Below, piece after piece: positions 7,918 to 17,016 of a stretch of 64,000 nt of DNA. A program made the position numbers and the translations under genes. Source of the DNA: Bacteroidales bacterium. GTDB lineage: Bacteria > Bacteroidota > Bacteroidia > Bacteroidales > WCHB1-69. The notes under the pieces are model-generated. The model searched no databases. It was not told the DNA's origin and saw only the letters and a list, made by a program, of their open reading frames with translations. Location of the stretch: positions 1-64,000 of the forward strand of contig JAFXSR010000024.1 in NCBI GenBank assembly GCA_017525505.1, written 5' to 3'. Numbering within the stretch: the stretch's first letter is position 1; every line of letters starts with the position of its first letter.

Positions 7918-8823
7918 ATGAGACGTTTATTGGTATTATTCCTTCTGACCCTGACCAGCGCCGGCTTATTTGCCCAGGATTTCCAGTGCCAGGTATCCAT
8001 CAACTCCTCGAAAATCAGCGGCTCCAACCGTGAGCGTTACAATTCGTTGCAACAGGAGCTGTACAAGTTCATCAACGACAGGAAATGGTGCCAATACACC
8101 TTCAAAACCAATGAACGTATTGAATGCGGTCTGATGATCAACCTGACCGAAGTCTCGGGTGACGTGTTAAAGGGCACAATGACGGTCCAGCTTAGTCGTC
8201 CTGTGTACAAATCCAACTACAAGACCACAGTCTTGAATTTCCAGGACAAGAAAATCCAGTTCACTTACGACGAAGGGCAACCGTTAGAATATGACCCCAG
8301 TACCAACCTCAACCAGTTCACCTCGCTCATCGCATTTTACCTGAACCTATTCCTGGGACTTGATTTCGACACCTTCTCAATGAATGGAGGTGCCCCCTAT
8401 TTCGACAAATGCCAGAACATTGTCAGTCTTTGCCAGAGTAGCGCCGAACCCGGATGGCAATCATTTGAGTCGGGACAAAACAACCGCTACTGGCTCATTG
8501 AGAACCTTACCAACGGCACCTACAGCAAAATCCACGAGTTCCTGTACCAGTACCACCGTTTGGGACTGGATGCCATGGTGGACAATCCCGATGCAGGCAG
8601 AGCGGTCATCTTCGAGGCACTCAAAGCCCTGCAGCAAGTATCACGTCAAAAGTCAAACCTGGTGATTGTGCAGTACATGGTTTCCGCCAAGTCCGACGAA
8701 ATCATCAATATTTTCAAAGAAGGTCTGGCCAACGAAAAGACCCAAGTGGTCAACATCATGAAGCAATTAGACCCCGCCAATTCCTCAAAATACGACGCCA
8801 TCACCGCCACCACCAACAAGTAA
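7918..8823 (+). CDS. porD: PorD-family (DUF4835) secreted protein
   Basis: 301 residues with a signal peptide (LLVLFLLTLTSAGLFAQD). The start FQCQVSINSSKISGSNRERY, the RPVYKSNYKTTVLNF strand region and the C-terminal NIMKQLDPANSSKYD match the DUF4835 family, named PorD in the T9SS literature. It is periplasmic or outer-membrane associated; its exact role in T9SS is not settled. The position between coaBC and recN is the family's standard place, with 3- and 9-base gaps that make one operon likely. Confidence 0.8.
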   Translation: MRRLLVLFLLTLTSAGLFAQDFQCQVSINSSKISGSNRERYNSLQQELYKFINDRKWCQYTFKTNERIECGLMINLTEVSGDVLKGTMTVQLSRPVYKSNYKTTVLNFQDKKIQFTYDEGQPLEYDPSTNLNQFTSLIAFYLNLFLGLDFDTFSMNGGAPYFDKCQNIVSLCQSSAEPGWQSFESGQNNRYWLIENLTNGTYSKIHEFLYQYHRLGLDAMVDNPDAGRAVIFEALKALQQVSRQKSNLVIVQYMVSAKSDEIINIFKEGLANEKTQVVNIMKQLDPANSSKYDAITATTNK

Positions 8824-8832
8824 ACCGACAGT

Positions 8833-10491
8833 ATGTTACAAGCCCTGCAGATAGAGAACTATGCGATTATTCGCTCCCTCAAAATCACTTTTGACCAGGA
8901 CTTCACTGTGATTACTGGCGAGACCGGCGCGGGCAAATCCATTATCATCGGAGCCCTTTCGCTGATTTTAGGCAAGCGTGCTGACACGTCCGTCTTGCAC
9001 GACAAAAACCGAAAATGCTTCATCGAAGGTACCTTCGACATCTCCAAACTGAAACTGCAGGATTTCTTCCTACAACACGATTTAGATTATCAGGATATCA
9101 CCTATATCCGGCGTGAAGTGACCGAAAACGGCAAATCAAGAGCTTTTGTCAACGACACACCCATCAACTTGACTGTGCTGAAAGAACTTGCCGAAGAGCT
9201 GGTGGACATCCACTCACAGCACAACAACCTGCTGGTAAACAACAGCAATTTCAGAATCGACTTACTGGACCAATATGCCCAAAACGCTACACTTTTAGCC
9301 CAATACAAAGAGCTTTATTCTTCTTACAAAAAAACCGAGAAGCGCTATCAGGAACTACTGTCGCTACAGCAACAACAAGCGCAGGAGCAGAGCTATCTTA
9401 GCTATGTGGTGCAAGAGCTCACTGACGCGCAACTCAATAGCGGAGAGCAGGAAACCATCGAGCAGCAAATCGCCCTATTCACCCATGCTGAAACCATCAA
9501 GTCTAAATTATACGAGAGCGTCAGGATGCTGGAAGGGGAAGAAGAGGATAACATCCTACACCGCCTCCAAATTATCCAGGACAACTGCCACAGCGTCAGC
9601 TCCTACGACAAAGACATAGCTGAACTGAGCCAACGTGTTGATAGCAGTGTACTTGAGCTAAAAGACATTGCCCGCGAACTGAATCAGAAAGAAAACCGCA
9701 TTGAGGTGAATCCTCAGGAGCTGGAACGACTGAACGAGCGTTTGGACCTGCTGCTGAATCTGCAACACAAACACCATGTCAATAGCAACGAGGAGCTGAT
9801 TTCTCTGCTGTCCATCTCGGAAGAGAAACTGTTGTCAATGACCGCCAACGACGAGGAGCTGGAGCACTGCCACAGACAATGTGAGGAACTGATGGCCCAA
9901 ACCCTGAAAGCTGCCCGGAATTTGTCTGACAGTCGCAAAAAAAGCACTAGCCGCTTCGAGAAAGAAATGAAAGGCAAGTTGCAGCTGTTAGGCATGGAAC
10001 ACGGAGACTTCCGCATTAGAATTACACAGCTGGAGCAGGTTGGCAGCAATGGTATAGACACGGTGCAATTCCTGTTTTCCGCCAACCGCGGAAGCGAGAT
10101 GCAAGAAATAGAAAAGACCGCTTCAGGAGGAGAGATTTCGAGGCTCATGCTGGCCCTAAAGAGCATCATCAGCGACAACAGCCTGCTGCCCACCGTCATC
10201 TTCGACGAGATTGACTCGGGCATTTCGGGCGAGGTAGCCGGCAAGGTAGCCAGCCTCATGCAGGAGCTGTCGCACAAGCACCAGCTGATTGTCATCACCC
10301 ACCTGCCCCAAATCGCCGCCAAAGGCAAACTACATTATTTTGTATATAAGAATACATCCGAAGATAAAACTTTTACACAAATCAAGAGTCTTAATGAGGA
10401 TGAGAGCATTCGCGAAATAGCCACCATGATCAGTGGAAACCTGCTCAGCGAGGCTGCCCTCAGAACAGCGAAAGAATTGAAAAACAATTAA
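8833..10491 (+). CDS. recN: DNA repair ATPase RecN
   Basis: 552 residues, typical for RecN. The Walker A GETGAGKSIIIGALSLIL lies near residue 32, followed by GKRADTSVL and VDIHSQHNNLL. A long central coiled coil spans about 150-360. The C-terminal half has the ABC signature TASGGEISRLMLALK and Walker B TVIFDEIDSGISGEVAG, then ITHLPQIAAKG. RecN is an SMC-like cohesin acting early in double-strand-break repair. It is co-directional with porD. Confidence 0.95.
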   Translation: MLQALQIENYAIIRSLKITFDQDFTVITGETGAGKSIIIGALSLILGKRADTSVLHDKNRKCFIEGTFDISKLKLQDFFLQHDLDYQDITYIRREVTENGKSRAFVNDTPINLTVLKELAEELVDIHSQHNNLLVNNSNFRIDLLDQYAQNATLLAQYKELYSSYKKTEKRYQELLSLQQQQAQEQSYLSYVVQELTDAQLNSGEQETIEQQIALFTHAETIKSKLYESVRMLEGEEEDNILHRLQIIQDNCHSVSSYDKDIAELSQRVDSSVLELKDIARELNQKENRIEVNPQELERLNERLDLLLNLQHKHHVNSNEELISLLSISEEKLLSMTANDEELEHCHRQCEELMAQTLKAARNLSDSRKKSTSRFEKEMKGKLQLLGMEHGDFRIRITQLEQVGSNGIDTVQFLFSANRGSEMQEIEKTASGGEISRLMLALKSIISDNSLLPTVIFDEIDSGISGEVAGKVASLMQELSHKHQLIVITHLPQIAAKGKLHYFVYKNTSEDKTFTQIKSLNEDESIREIATMISGNLLSEAALRTAKELKNN

Positions 10492-10496
10492 TTACT

Positions 10497-11126
10497 ATGA
10501 AAAAAATCCTTATCACCATACTTTGTTTGAGCTGTCTGTTCTGTTCTTTCGCCCAAGAAAAGAATAAATACCATGACCGCAAGGACAGCAAGTTTGTCTT
10601 TATGACCACCATCGGTGCCGCTGGCGGTGCAGGCAGCATCAAAATTCCCAACAGAGAAATTCCCAACCGACTTTTCGCCATTCAGGTCAACCAATTGTTA
10701 GCCTATCAGTTCAACCCGAATTTCTTCATGGGAATTAATTTGGGTATCGACTTCTGGCGATACACTGCCTTTATCCCATTGACCCTCAACCTCAGTGTCA
10801 ATTTCACCAAAACCCGTATCAGCCCCCACTGGTTCGTCAACATGGGCTATTCATTCAAGTGGTATATGAACCAAAAGCCGGAGCTCACCACACGAGTGAT
10901 ACAGGGTGCCAAGCCCGGCCCATTGGTGGAAACAGGCCTGGGCGTCAATATCAAAGTCAGCGAGAAAGTGTCATTGCTGATATTGGCCACCTACAAGATG
11001 CAGCACTCCAGCATCAAGTACAGCGTGCCTGTACCCGATGAACCCGACAATTCGGAATATTTCACCAATGCCGAACAAAACCACCACTACCATTTCGGAG
11101 GGGTTAAATTCGGCATTTTATATTAA
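10497..11126 (+). CDS. Small outer-membrane beta-barrel candidate
   Basis: 209 residues: signal peptide (KKILITILCLSCLFCSFAQ), then alternating polar/hydrophobic strands with many aromatic residues (AYQFNPNFFMGINLGIDFW, SPHWFVNMGYSFKWYM) and a terminal strand HYHFGGVKFGILY ending in an aromatic residue. These traits fit an 8-stranded outer-membrane barrel of the OmpW/PorT-like kind. No family can be named with confidence. It follows recN by five bases and precedes the C25 protease by 44. Confidence 0.6.
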   Translation: MKKILITILCLSCLFCSFAQEKNKYHDRKDSKFVFMTTIGAAGGAGSIKIPNREIPNRLFAIQVNQLLAYQFNPNFFMGINLGIDFWRYTAFIPLTLNLSVNFTKTRISPHWFVNMGYSFKWYMNQKPELTTRVIQGAKPGPLVETGLGVNIKVSEKVSLLILATYKMQHSSIKYSVPVPDEPDNSEYFTNAEQNHHYHFGGVKFGILY

Positions 11127-11170
11127 TCGAAACTGTTATCAAGAAAAACAATCATCAAAAAACAAAAAAT

Positions 11171-14100
11171 ATGAAAAAAACTATCATTCTGATGTTCATT
11201 TTGAGCCATATTCTCTCCAATTTCAGCATGGCTCAGCGTTCCAATTATTATAATATAATGGACAACAACTACAATGATATCAAAATCTCATACACTATTG
11301 ACGTTCAGCAGTTGCAAGTCCAAAACCTCAAAACCGAGCGAGGCACTTTCAGCTGTATTACTTACGAAGGGATGACCCCAATGCAGAATGAAGGACGACC
11401 TGAGCTGCCGGTCATCACCAACTTGTTGGAAATCCCCTTGTGCGAAGGCATGGATGTAAATGTAATCAACAGCACATACGAAGAATACGATCTTTCCGAA
11501 CTCGGCATCAATTACCCCATCATGCCAGTACAGCCCAAACATCCCAAATCAGAAGACGGTCCTTTCCCCTTCGTGATAGACGAGGCCACGTATGCCAGCA
11601 ACAGCTTTTATGGCACCACCCTGGCACAAAGTGAAAAAGTGGGCGTGCTCCGCAACATCAACATGGGCAGTTTAAGTATCTCTCCCTTTGAGTACAATCC
11701 CGTGACAGGCCAACTCAGAGTATGTACGCATCTGGATGTGGAAATCAGCTTTGTGAATGCCAACATTCCGCAAACCATGGAAATGAAGACCAAGTATGGC
11801 AACGGGATGTTCGACGGACAGCACTGCGGTGTCATCAACCCCATGAGCACCCCCAGCTTCAGAGACGAAATTGACAACGCACCCATCAAGTATTTGATTG
11901 TGGCCCATTCCATGTTCAGAAACGATGAGAATCTGCAATCTTTCATCAACTGGAAAAAACGCATCGGCTATTTGGTGGAGATCGCCTATACCGATGACAG
12001 TAACGTGGGCACCAGCACTACCAGCATCAAGAATTTCATCAAAGCGAAATACGACAATGCCACCCCTGAGAATCCCGCTCCTACTTTCGTGCTACTGATA
12101 GGCGACGTAGCTCAGATTCCGGCATTCACAGGCGTTTCAGATAACAGCCATGTGACCGACCTGTACTATGCCACCTGGACCACTGGCGACAATATCCCGG
12201 ACTGCTATTATGGACGTTTCTCTGCCCAAAACATCAGCCAGTTGCTTCCTCAGATTGAGAAGTCCTTGATGTATGAGCAATACACCATGCCCGATCCTTC
12301 CTATCTGGACGACGCCGTGCTGGTTGCCGGTACAGACGGAAGTTATGGCCCCACCCATGCCAACGGACAAATCAACTATTTGTCAGGAAATTACGTCAAC
12401 ACTGCATACGGTTTTAGCACTGTATATACCCATCTGTACAACAGCAGTTCTCAGGCGGCCACCATTCGCAGTGAAATTGGCGCCGGCGTGGGCTATGCCA
12501 ACTATACCGCTCACTGCTCTTCCAGTGGCTGGTCCGACCCAGTATTTGAGAACAATCATGTGAACTCCATGAACAACCTCAACAAATACGGCATCATGAT
12601 CGGCAACTGCTGCTTGTCGGGCAAATTTGATGACAACTCCTGTTTCGGAGAGACCTTGTTACGTGCCGCTAAAAAGGGTGCGGTCATTTACCTCGGTGCT
12701 TCCAACAGCACCTATTGGGATCAAGACTATTATTGGTCAGTGGGTGTCCGCAGCAACATCAATGCCAATCCCACTTACAACGCCTCTAATCTCGGCGCAT
12801 ACGACCGCATGTTCCACACCCATAACGAGGCCCACAACCAATGGTACACCACTGCAGCCGGTTTCAACATGGCAGGCAATTTAGCTGTTCAATCATCGAA
12901 TTCCTCATCAAATTATAAGCTTTACTATTGGGAAATTTACCATGTGTTTGGTGATCCCTCCATCAAACCTTATCTGTCAGAACCCTCTGTAATGAGTCTC
13001 AACATTCCCACCGGAAGTGTGATCGGTTCCTCCAACCTTCAGATCAACGCTGTTCCCTACGCATACGTAGCACTGACCCAAAACAACGCCTTGGTGGCGG
13101 CCGCTTTTGCCGATGCTAACGGAAGCGCCAATCTCACCCTGCCGTCCGACATGATTCCCGGCCAGTACGAAATCGCCATCTCGGCTCAGAACTATGTCCA
13201 GTTCTTCCAGACCATCACCTTCACCTCTCCCAACAATTTCTATGCTGTCAGCGATATTAACCTGAGCAACAACGATGTGATCCGCAACAACCACGTAAAC
13301 GACTGGAATCTCAGCGTTGAGAACGTCAGTGGTGTAAGCGGAAACAATGTATGGGTAAAAATCGAGCCTAACTCCGACAATATCTATTTTACCGCTGATT
13401 CGGTATATATTGGCAACATGACTGGCAATCAGACCGTTAATTTGAGCAACGCTTTCACCTCAAGAACAAGCGCCGGCATGAGCAACAATGAGGTGGTTTC
13501 CGTCCATGTCACGGTCCACTCCAATAGCGGCACTTTCGAACGCAATTTCAACTTCAACGCCGAAGCGCCTATACTTCAAGTTGAGAATGTCGTTATTAAC
13601 GCAGGCACCGTCAACGTAGGAACAATCAATCCTGGTGAAAGCGGCACATTGACCTTTACAGTGAAAAACGCCGGCCAGAACAACATCGGCAACCTCGCCG
13701 CTTCCTTAGTATCACACCATACCGACATCACCGTCAACAACGGCACAGTTAACGTTGGCTCCATTGCCGCCAATGGCACCACTGAAGTAAGCTTCAACAT
13801 CAGCGTTAACACCCAAGCCTCTGTCGGCAGCTTATATCCGTTCCTGTTTTCTATTAACAATGACGAATATGAACTGAGTATGCCCTACTATATGATAATT
13901 GGCAAAGCTATGGAGGATTTTGAAAGCAATGGCTTTACGACATTCGCATGGAACAACACAGCACAATATCCATGGGAGATAACTACCAACAATGTGTATG
14001 CCGGCAGTTACAGTGCCCGCAGCAAAACCAATCTTCCCAACGGTTCCAGTAGCTGGTGGGGCGGAAACAACAGCAATTCCGACCTCACCATCACCCTTAA

Positions 14101-14998
14101 TGTCACCGAAGCCAGCCCCATCTCCTATTTCCGCAAGGTTTCCTCAGAATCTGGCTACGACTTTTTCTCATTCGCCATTGACGGGAACACAATGGAAGAG
14201 TTGAGCGGTGAAGTCAGTTGGGAACAAGTCAGCTTTGATGTCACTCCCGGCAACCACACCTTCAGATTCAGATACTCAAAAGACGGCAGCCAAACCAGTG
14301 GTAGCGACTGCGCTTGGATTGACAACATCATCTTCCCCACCTCCGGAGCAACTATGGCTCCCACATCTCCCCTCTTGGTCATTGACCATTATGACATTGA
14401 AGGCACCTACGCCGGCAACATTGTGCTGAATGGCAACCAGCCGGTAATCAAGGTGGTGTTCAACAATGAAGGCAACACCATAGCCAGCAACATCCAGGCT
14501 ACCCTCAGCACCGACAATAACAATATCAACATCAACGGCAACAGCGGCAGCGATGTGGTCAATTACAACTCTATGGCGATTGGTTCCTCCAAAACAGCCA
14601 CCTACAACATCACCAACCTCAGCCCCGTCACCGAAACACAGAACGTACTGTTCAATTTCACCCTTACCAGTGGCTCAACCTCCACTGCCTGCCCCATCAT
14701 GCTGACCTACGTCAATGGTAACAATCCCAGCCCCTACGGTATCGAATCCACAGAAAGCCAAAACATCACTCTCCTCGTTTACCCCAACCCCAGCAGCGAT
14801 CAAGTCAACATCCAGTGCAGCACAGTCATCAAAGACATTGAAATCATCGACATAACCGGACGTTGTGTGAGACATGCGTTCAATGTCAACCAGAACTCTC
14901 ACAGTCTGAATATCAGCAGTCTGTCGCCGGCCATATATTTCATTAGAGTGATAGACGAGAACGACCGTCCATTGATCAGCAAAATCATCAAAAAATAA
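11171..14998 (+). CDS. Gingipain-like C25 cysteine protease with T9SS sorting domain
   Basis: 1275 residues: signal peptide (TIILMFILSHILSNFSMAQ), propeptide (~20-225), C25 catalytic domain starting around KYLIVAHSMFRN and ending near DPSIKPYL, Ig-like domains, a cleaved-adhesin/MAM-like domain around 915-1055 (EDFESNGF...WIDNIIFP), and a C-terminal T9SS sorting domain (LLVYPNPSSDQVNIQ...IYFIRVI). The catalytic histidine is H448 (NYTAHCSSSGW). The Cys pair C480-C481 sits in MIGNCCLSGKFD; by analogy with Kgp the second is the nucleophile. The catalytic region resembles lysine gingipain (YYWSVG, YYWEIYHVFGD) more than RgpB. Odd point: the usual TGHGS around the histidine reads TAHCS here. Confidence 0.9.
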   Translation: MKKTIILMFILSHILSNFSMAQRSNYYNIMDNNYNDIKISYTIDVQQLQVQNLKTERGTFSCITYEGMTPMQNEGRPELPVITNLLEIPLCEGMDVNVINSTYEEYDLSELGINYPIMPVQPKHPKSEDGPFPFVIDEATYASNSFYGTTLAQSEKVGVLRNINMGSLSISPFEYNPVTGQLRVCTHLDVEISFVNANIPQTMEMKTKYGNGMFDGQHCGVINPMSTPSFRDEIDNAPIKYLIVAHSMFRNDENLQSFINWKKRIGYLVEIAYTDDSNVGTSTTSIKNFIKAKYDNATPENPAPTFVLLIGDVAQIPAFTGVSDNSHVTDLYYATWTTGDNIPDCYYGRFSAQNISQLLPQIEKSLMYEQYTMPDPSYLDDAVLVAGTDGSYGPTHANGQINYLSGNYVNTAYGFSTVYTHLYNSSSQAATIRSEIGAGVGYANYTAHCSSSGWSDPVFENNHVNSMNNLNKYGIMIGNCCLSGKFDDNSCFGETLLRAAKKGAVIYLGASNSTYWDQDYYWSVGVRSNINANPTYNASNLGAYDRMFHTHNEAHNQWYTTAAGFNMAGNLAVQSSNSSSNYKLYYWEIYHVFGDPSIKPYLSEPSVMSLNIPTGSVIGSSNLQINAVPYAYVALTQNNALVAAAFADANGSANLTLPSDMIPGQYEIAISAQNYVQFFQTITFTSPNNFYAVSDINLSNNDVIRNNHVNDWNLSVENVSGVSGNNVWVKIEPNSDNIYFTADSVYIGNMTGNQTVNLSNAFTSRTSAGMSNNEVVSVHVTVHSNSGTFERNFNFNAEAPILQVENVVINAGTVNVGTINPGESGTLTFTVKNAGQNNIGNLAASLVSHHTDITVNNGTVNVGSIAANGTTEVSFNISVNTQASVGSLYPFLFSINNDEYELSMPYYMIIGKAMEDFESNGFTTFAWNNTAQYPWEITTNNVYAGSYSARSKTNLPNGSSSWWGGNNSNSDLTITLNVTEASPISYFRKVSSESGYDFFSFAIDGNTMEELSGEVSWEQVSFDVTPGNHTFRFRYSKDGSQTSGSDCAWIDNIIFPTSGATMAPTSPLLVIDHYDIEGTYAGNIVLNGNQPVIKVVFNNEGNTIASNIQATLSTDNNNININGNSGSDVVNYNSMAIGSSKTATYNITNLSPVTETQNVLFNFTLTSGSTSTACPIMLTYVNGNNPSPYGIESTESQNITLLVYPNPSSDQVNIQCSTVIKDIEIIDITGRCVRHAFNVNQNSHSLNISSLSPAIYFIRVIDENDRPLISKIIKK

Positions 14999-15003
14999 AC
15001 ATC

Positions 15004-15558
15004 ATGGCAGACACTTCAGCTCAATTTGACGAAATCGCCCGGCAGTGTACCGACCTCTTCACCAAGAAAGCCATTGACTATGGCACTGCCTGGCACATCC
15101 TCAGGCTCCCCTCTCTCACCGACCAAATCTACATCAAGGCGCAGCGCATCCGCAGTCTGCAAGAGACCGGCGTGAACAAAGTGGGCGAAGGCATTATCCC
15201 CGAATTTATCGGCATTGTCAACTACTCGGTAATGGCCCTCATCCAGCTGGAAGTGGGTGTAGCCGAGACCATGGACGAGATGCTGCCTGCGGAAGAAGCC
15301 ATCCGTCTTTACAGCCTCTATTTGGGCAAAGCCAAAGAGCTGATGATGAACAAGAACCACGACTACGGCGAGGCCTGGCGCAAAATGCGTATCAGCTCCC
15401 TCACCGACATCATCCTGATGAAACTGTTGAGAATCAAGCAGATTGAAGACAACCAAGGCAAAACCATCGTTTCAGAAGGTCTGGATGCCAACTATTACGA
15501 TATGATCAACTATGCAATGTTCGCGTTGATACGATTAGTGATTGAAGAGGAAAAATGA
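15004..15558 (+). CDS. DUF1599 (nucleotide-modification-associated) protein
   Basis: 184 residues made of two homologous halves: KAIDYGTAWHILRLPSLTDQ...RIRSLQE...VNYSVMALIQLE and KNHDYGEAWRKMRISSLTDI...RIKQIED...INYAMFALIRLV. Each carries the DYGxAW...R..SLTD signature of DUF1599. The biochemical role is unknown; the family name refers to association with nucleotide modification in phages. In Bacteroidota it is commonly found next to a BT_3928-family gene, as here. Confidence 0.85.
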   Translation: MADTSAQFDEIARQCTDLFTKKAIDYGTAWHILRLPSLTDQIYIKAQRIRSLQETGVNKVGEGIIPEFIGIVNYSVMALIQLEVGVAETMDEMLPAEEAIRLYSLYLGKAKELMMNKNHDYGEAWRKMRISSLTDIILMKLLRIKQIEDNQGKTIVSEGLDANYYDMINYAMFALIRLVIEEEK

Positions 15559-15691
15559 TAGCTGATAGACGAATAGATGTGGAAACATACATTGCGCGCA
15601 TTCGCGAAGACAAGAAGCCAAGAAGAGAATATCATCTAACCGAGCGAGTGTCTTCCCCGAGCGAATAAAATGAGCGTCATAACCTATAAAC

Positions 15692-15720
15692 GATTCAACA
15701 ATTCAAAGATTCAACAAATT
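15692..15720. repeat. Short A/T-rich direct repeat
   Basis: GATTCAACAATTCAAAGATT is followed by CAACAAATT, that is, two GATTCAACAA units and related spacers. It lies in the gap before the BT_3928 gene and is one of several such intergenic micro-repeats in this window. Confidence 0.6.
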
Positions 15721-15733
15721 AACAACAAAAAAT

Positions 15734-16927
15734 ATGACCAAACAAAAAGAACCTATCTGGCTGAAAATAGTCCGTATAGCGCTGGCCTGCGTGTTCTTAT
15801 ACTCCGGCTTCACCAAAGCCATCGACCCCATGTCAACCGGCGTCACCTTCGACGACTACTTCACCTCCTTCGGCATGAGCTTCATGCATCCTCTGTCGAT
15901 GTTTTTCGCATTCTGCATGACCGCCGCCGAATTCACCCTCGGCTTTATGATGCTCTTCCGCATCAAAATACGCTTCACCTCGGTGTGCTACCTCCTTTTC
16001 ATGGTCTTCTTCTTCTTCCTGACCCTCTGGCTGGCCGTAGCCGAGCACCTGGAGATGAACTATGGCTATAACTTCGGCGTGGTACACGACTGCGGCTGCT
16101 TCGGCAAAGCCATCAAACTCAGCAACAAAGAAACCTTCCTGAAGAACGTGGTCATCATGATCCCCACCCTGATTGTCTTCTTCAAGCGCAAAACCATCCC
16201 CGACATCCGCCTGACGGAACTGGGACAGTGGTGCTTCGCTGCCATCGGTGCCCTCATGGTATTCGGCCTGGAGGCCTACTGCTACCGTCACCTGCCCATT
16301 ATTGACCATAGCAACTGGAAAGTGGGCGATAATGTGGCCCAAAGCTTCATTGATACCCCGGCAGTACAAAAAATAATGTTCATTTACAAAAATCCTGTTG
16401 ACGAAAGCCTTATCACCTTGTCGGAAGCCGAGCTTATGACCATCGGCGACGAACAGCCCGACTTTTACGACACCTACGAGTATGTGGACCGCAAGGACAG
16501 CATTATCAGCGAGTTCAAACCCGCTGAGCACGAAGGCTTCAACATGCTGGATTCCACCGGATCGGACATGGCAATGGAGTTCTTCTACAGCAAAGAACCT
16601 GTCTATATTTTCTTTATGCACAACCTTGACGAGACCAAACTGAAAGGCATTCAGAACGAGGAATTTACTCGCATTGTGAACCACTGCTTTGAGAATGGCA
16701 TCACCGTGGTGGGCCTCACCAACTCCGACAGAACTACCATCAAGAGATTCATCAAAGAGAACAACATTCCTTTCCCGATTTATGAAAACCATATCGACCC
16801 CGTGAAAGGTCCCTTCATGGTGCGCGACGCCATCAGCGCCAATCCCGGACTGATGATTATACAAGGAGGCGTTGTGAAAGGGAAGTTCAATTGGCGGGAC
16901 TTTGGGAAGGTGAAAACTGAAAACTGA
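15734..16927 (+). CDS. BT_3928-family membrane protein with DoxX/MauE-like domain
   Basis: 397 residues. Residues 1-190 contain five or so membrane helices (IVRIALACVFLYSGFTKAID; LSMFFAFCMTAAEFTLGFMM; VCYLLFMVFFFFLTLWLAV) and the motif HDCGCFG, typical of DoxX/MauE-type quinone- or thiol-handling membrane proteins. The C-terminal ~150 residues look like a thioredoxin-like fold (PVYIFFMHNLDETKLKG...ITVVGLTNSDR) but lack a CxxC. The role is unknown; a periplasmic redox function is an inference. The last codons and the stop lie inside a GAAAACT micro-repeat. It follows DUF1599, its common neighbour. Confidence 0.75.
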   Translation: MTKQKEPIWLKIVRIALACVFLYSGFTKAIDPMSTGVTFDDYFTSFGMSFMHPLSMFFAFCMTAAEFTLGFMMLFRIKIRFTSVCYLLFMVFFFFLTLWLAVAEHLEMNYGYNFGVVHDCGCFGKAIKLSNKETFLKNVVIMIPTLIVFFKRKTIPDIRLTELGQWCFAAIGALMVFGLEAYCYRHLPIIDHSNWKVGDNVAQSFIDTPAVQKIMFIYKNPVDESLITLSEAELMTIGDEQPDFYDTYEYVDRKDSIISEFKPAEHEGFNMLDSTGSDMAMEFFYSKEPVYIFFMHNLDETKLKGIQNEEFTRIVNHCFENGITVVGLTNSDRTTIKRFIKENNIPFPIYENHIDPVKGPFMVRDAISANPGLMIIQGGVVKGKFNWRDFGKVKTEN

Positions 16928-16970
16928 AAACTGAAAGTTGAAAATCAGCAAATTAGTTAATTAGTTAATT
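16911..16970. repeat. Tandem micro-repeats overlapping a stop codon
   Basis: Three GAAAACT units (16912-16932) with a degenerate fourth, then three TTAGTTAA-type units. The TGA stop of the preceding gene is made from the repeat itself (GAA AAC TGA). The same repeat and reading occur at 34721-34762 on the other strand. Confidence 0.7.
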
Positions 16971-17016
16971 AAATTTAGAATCAAAAACTAAGAATATAGA
17001 ATTAGAACTTTTCATC

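Noticed and set aside
9714..10328. 204-codon open frame on the minus strand
   Set aside because: Antisense to recN; Ser-rich low-complexity translation typical of a shadow frame.
15833..16951. 372-codon open frame on the minus strand
   Set aside because: It lies wholly antisense to the BT_3928-family gene and its composition (rich in His, Val, Glu) is that of a reverse-complement shadow.
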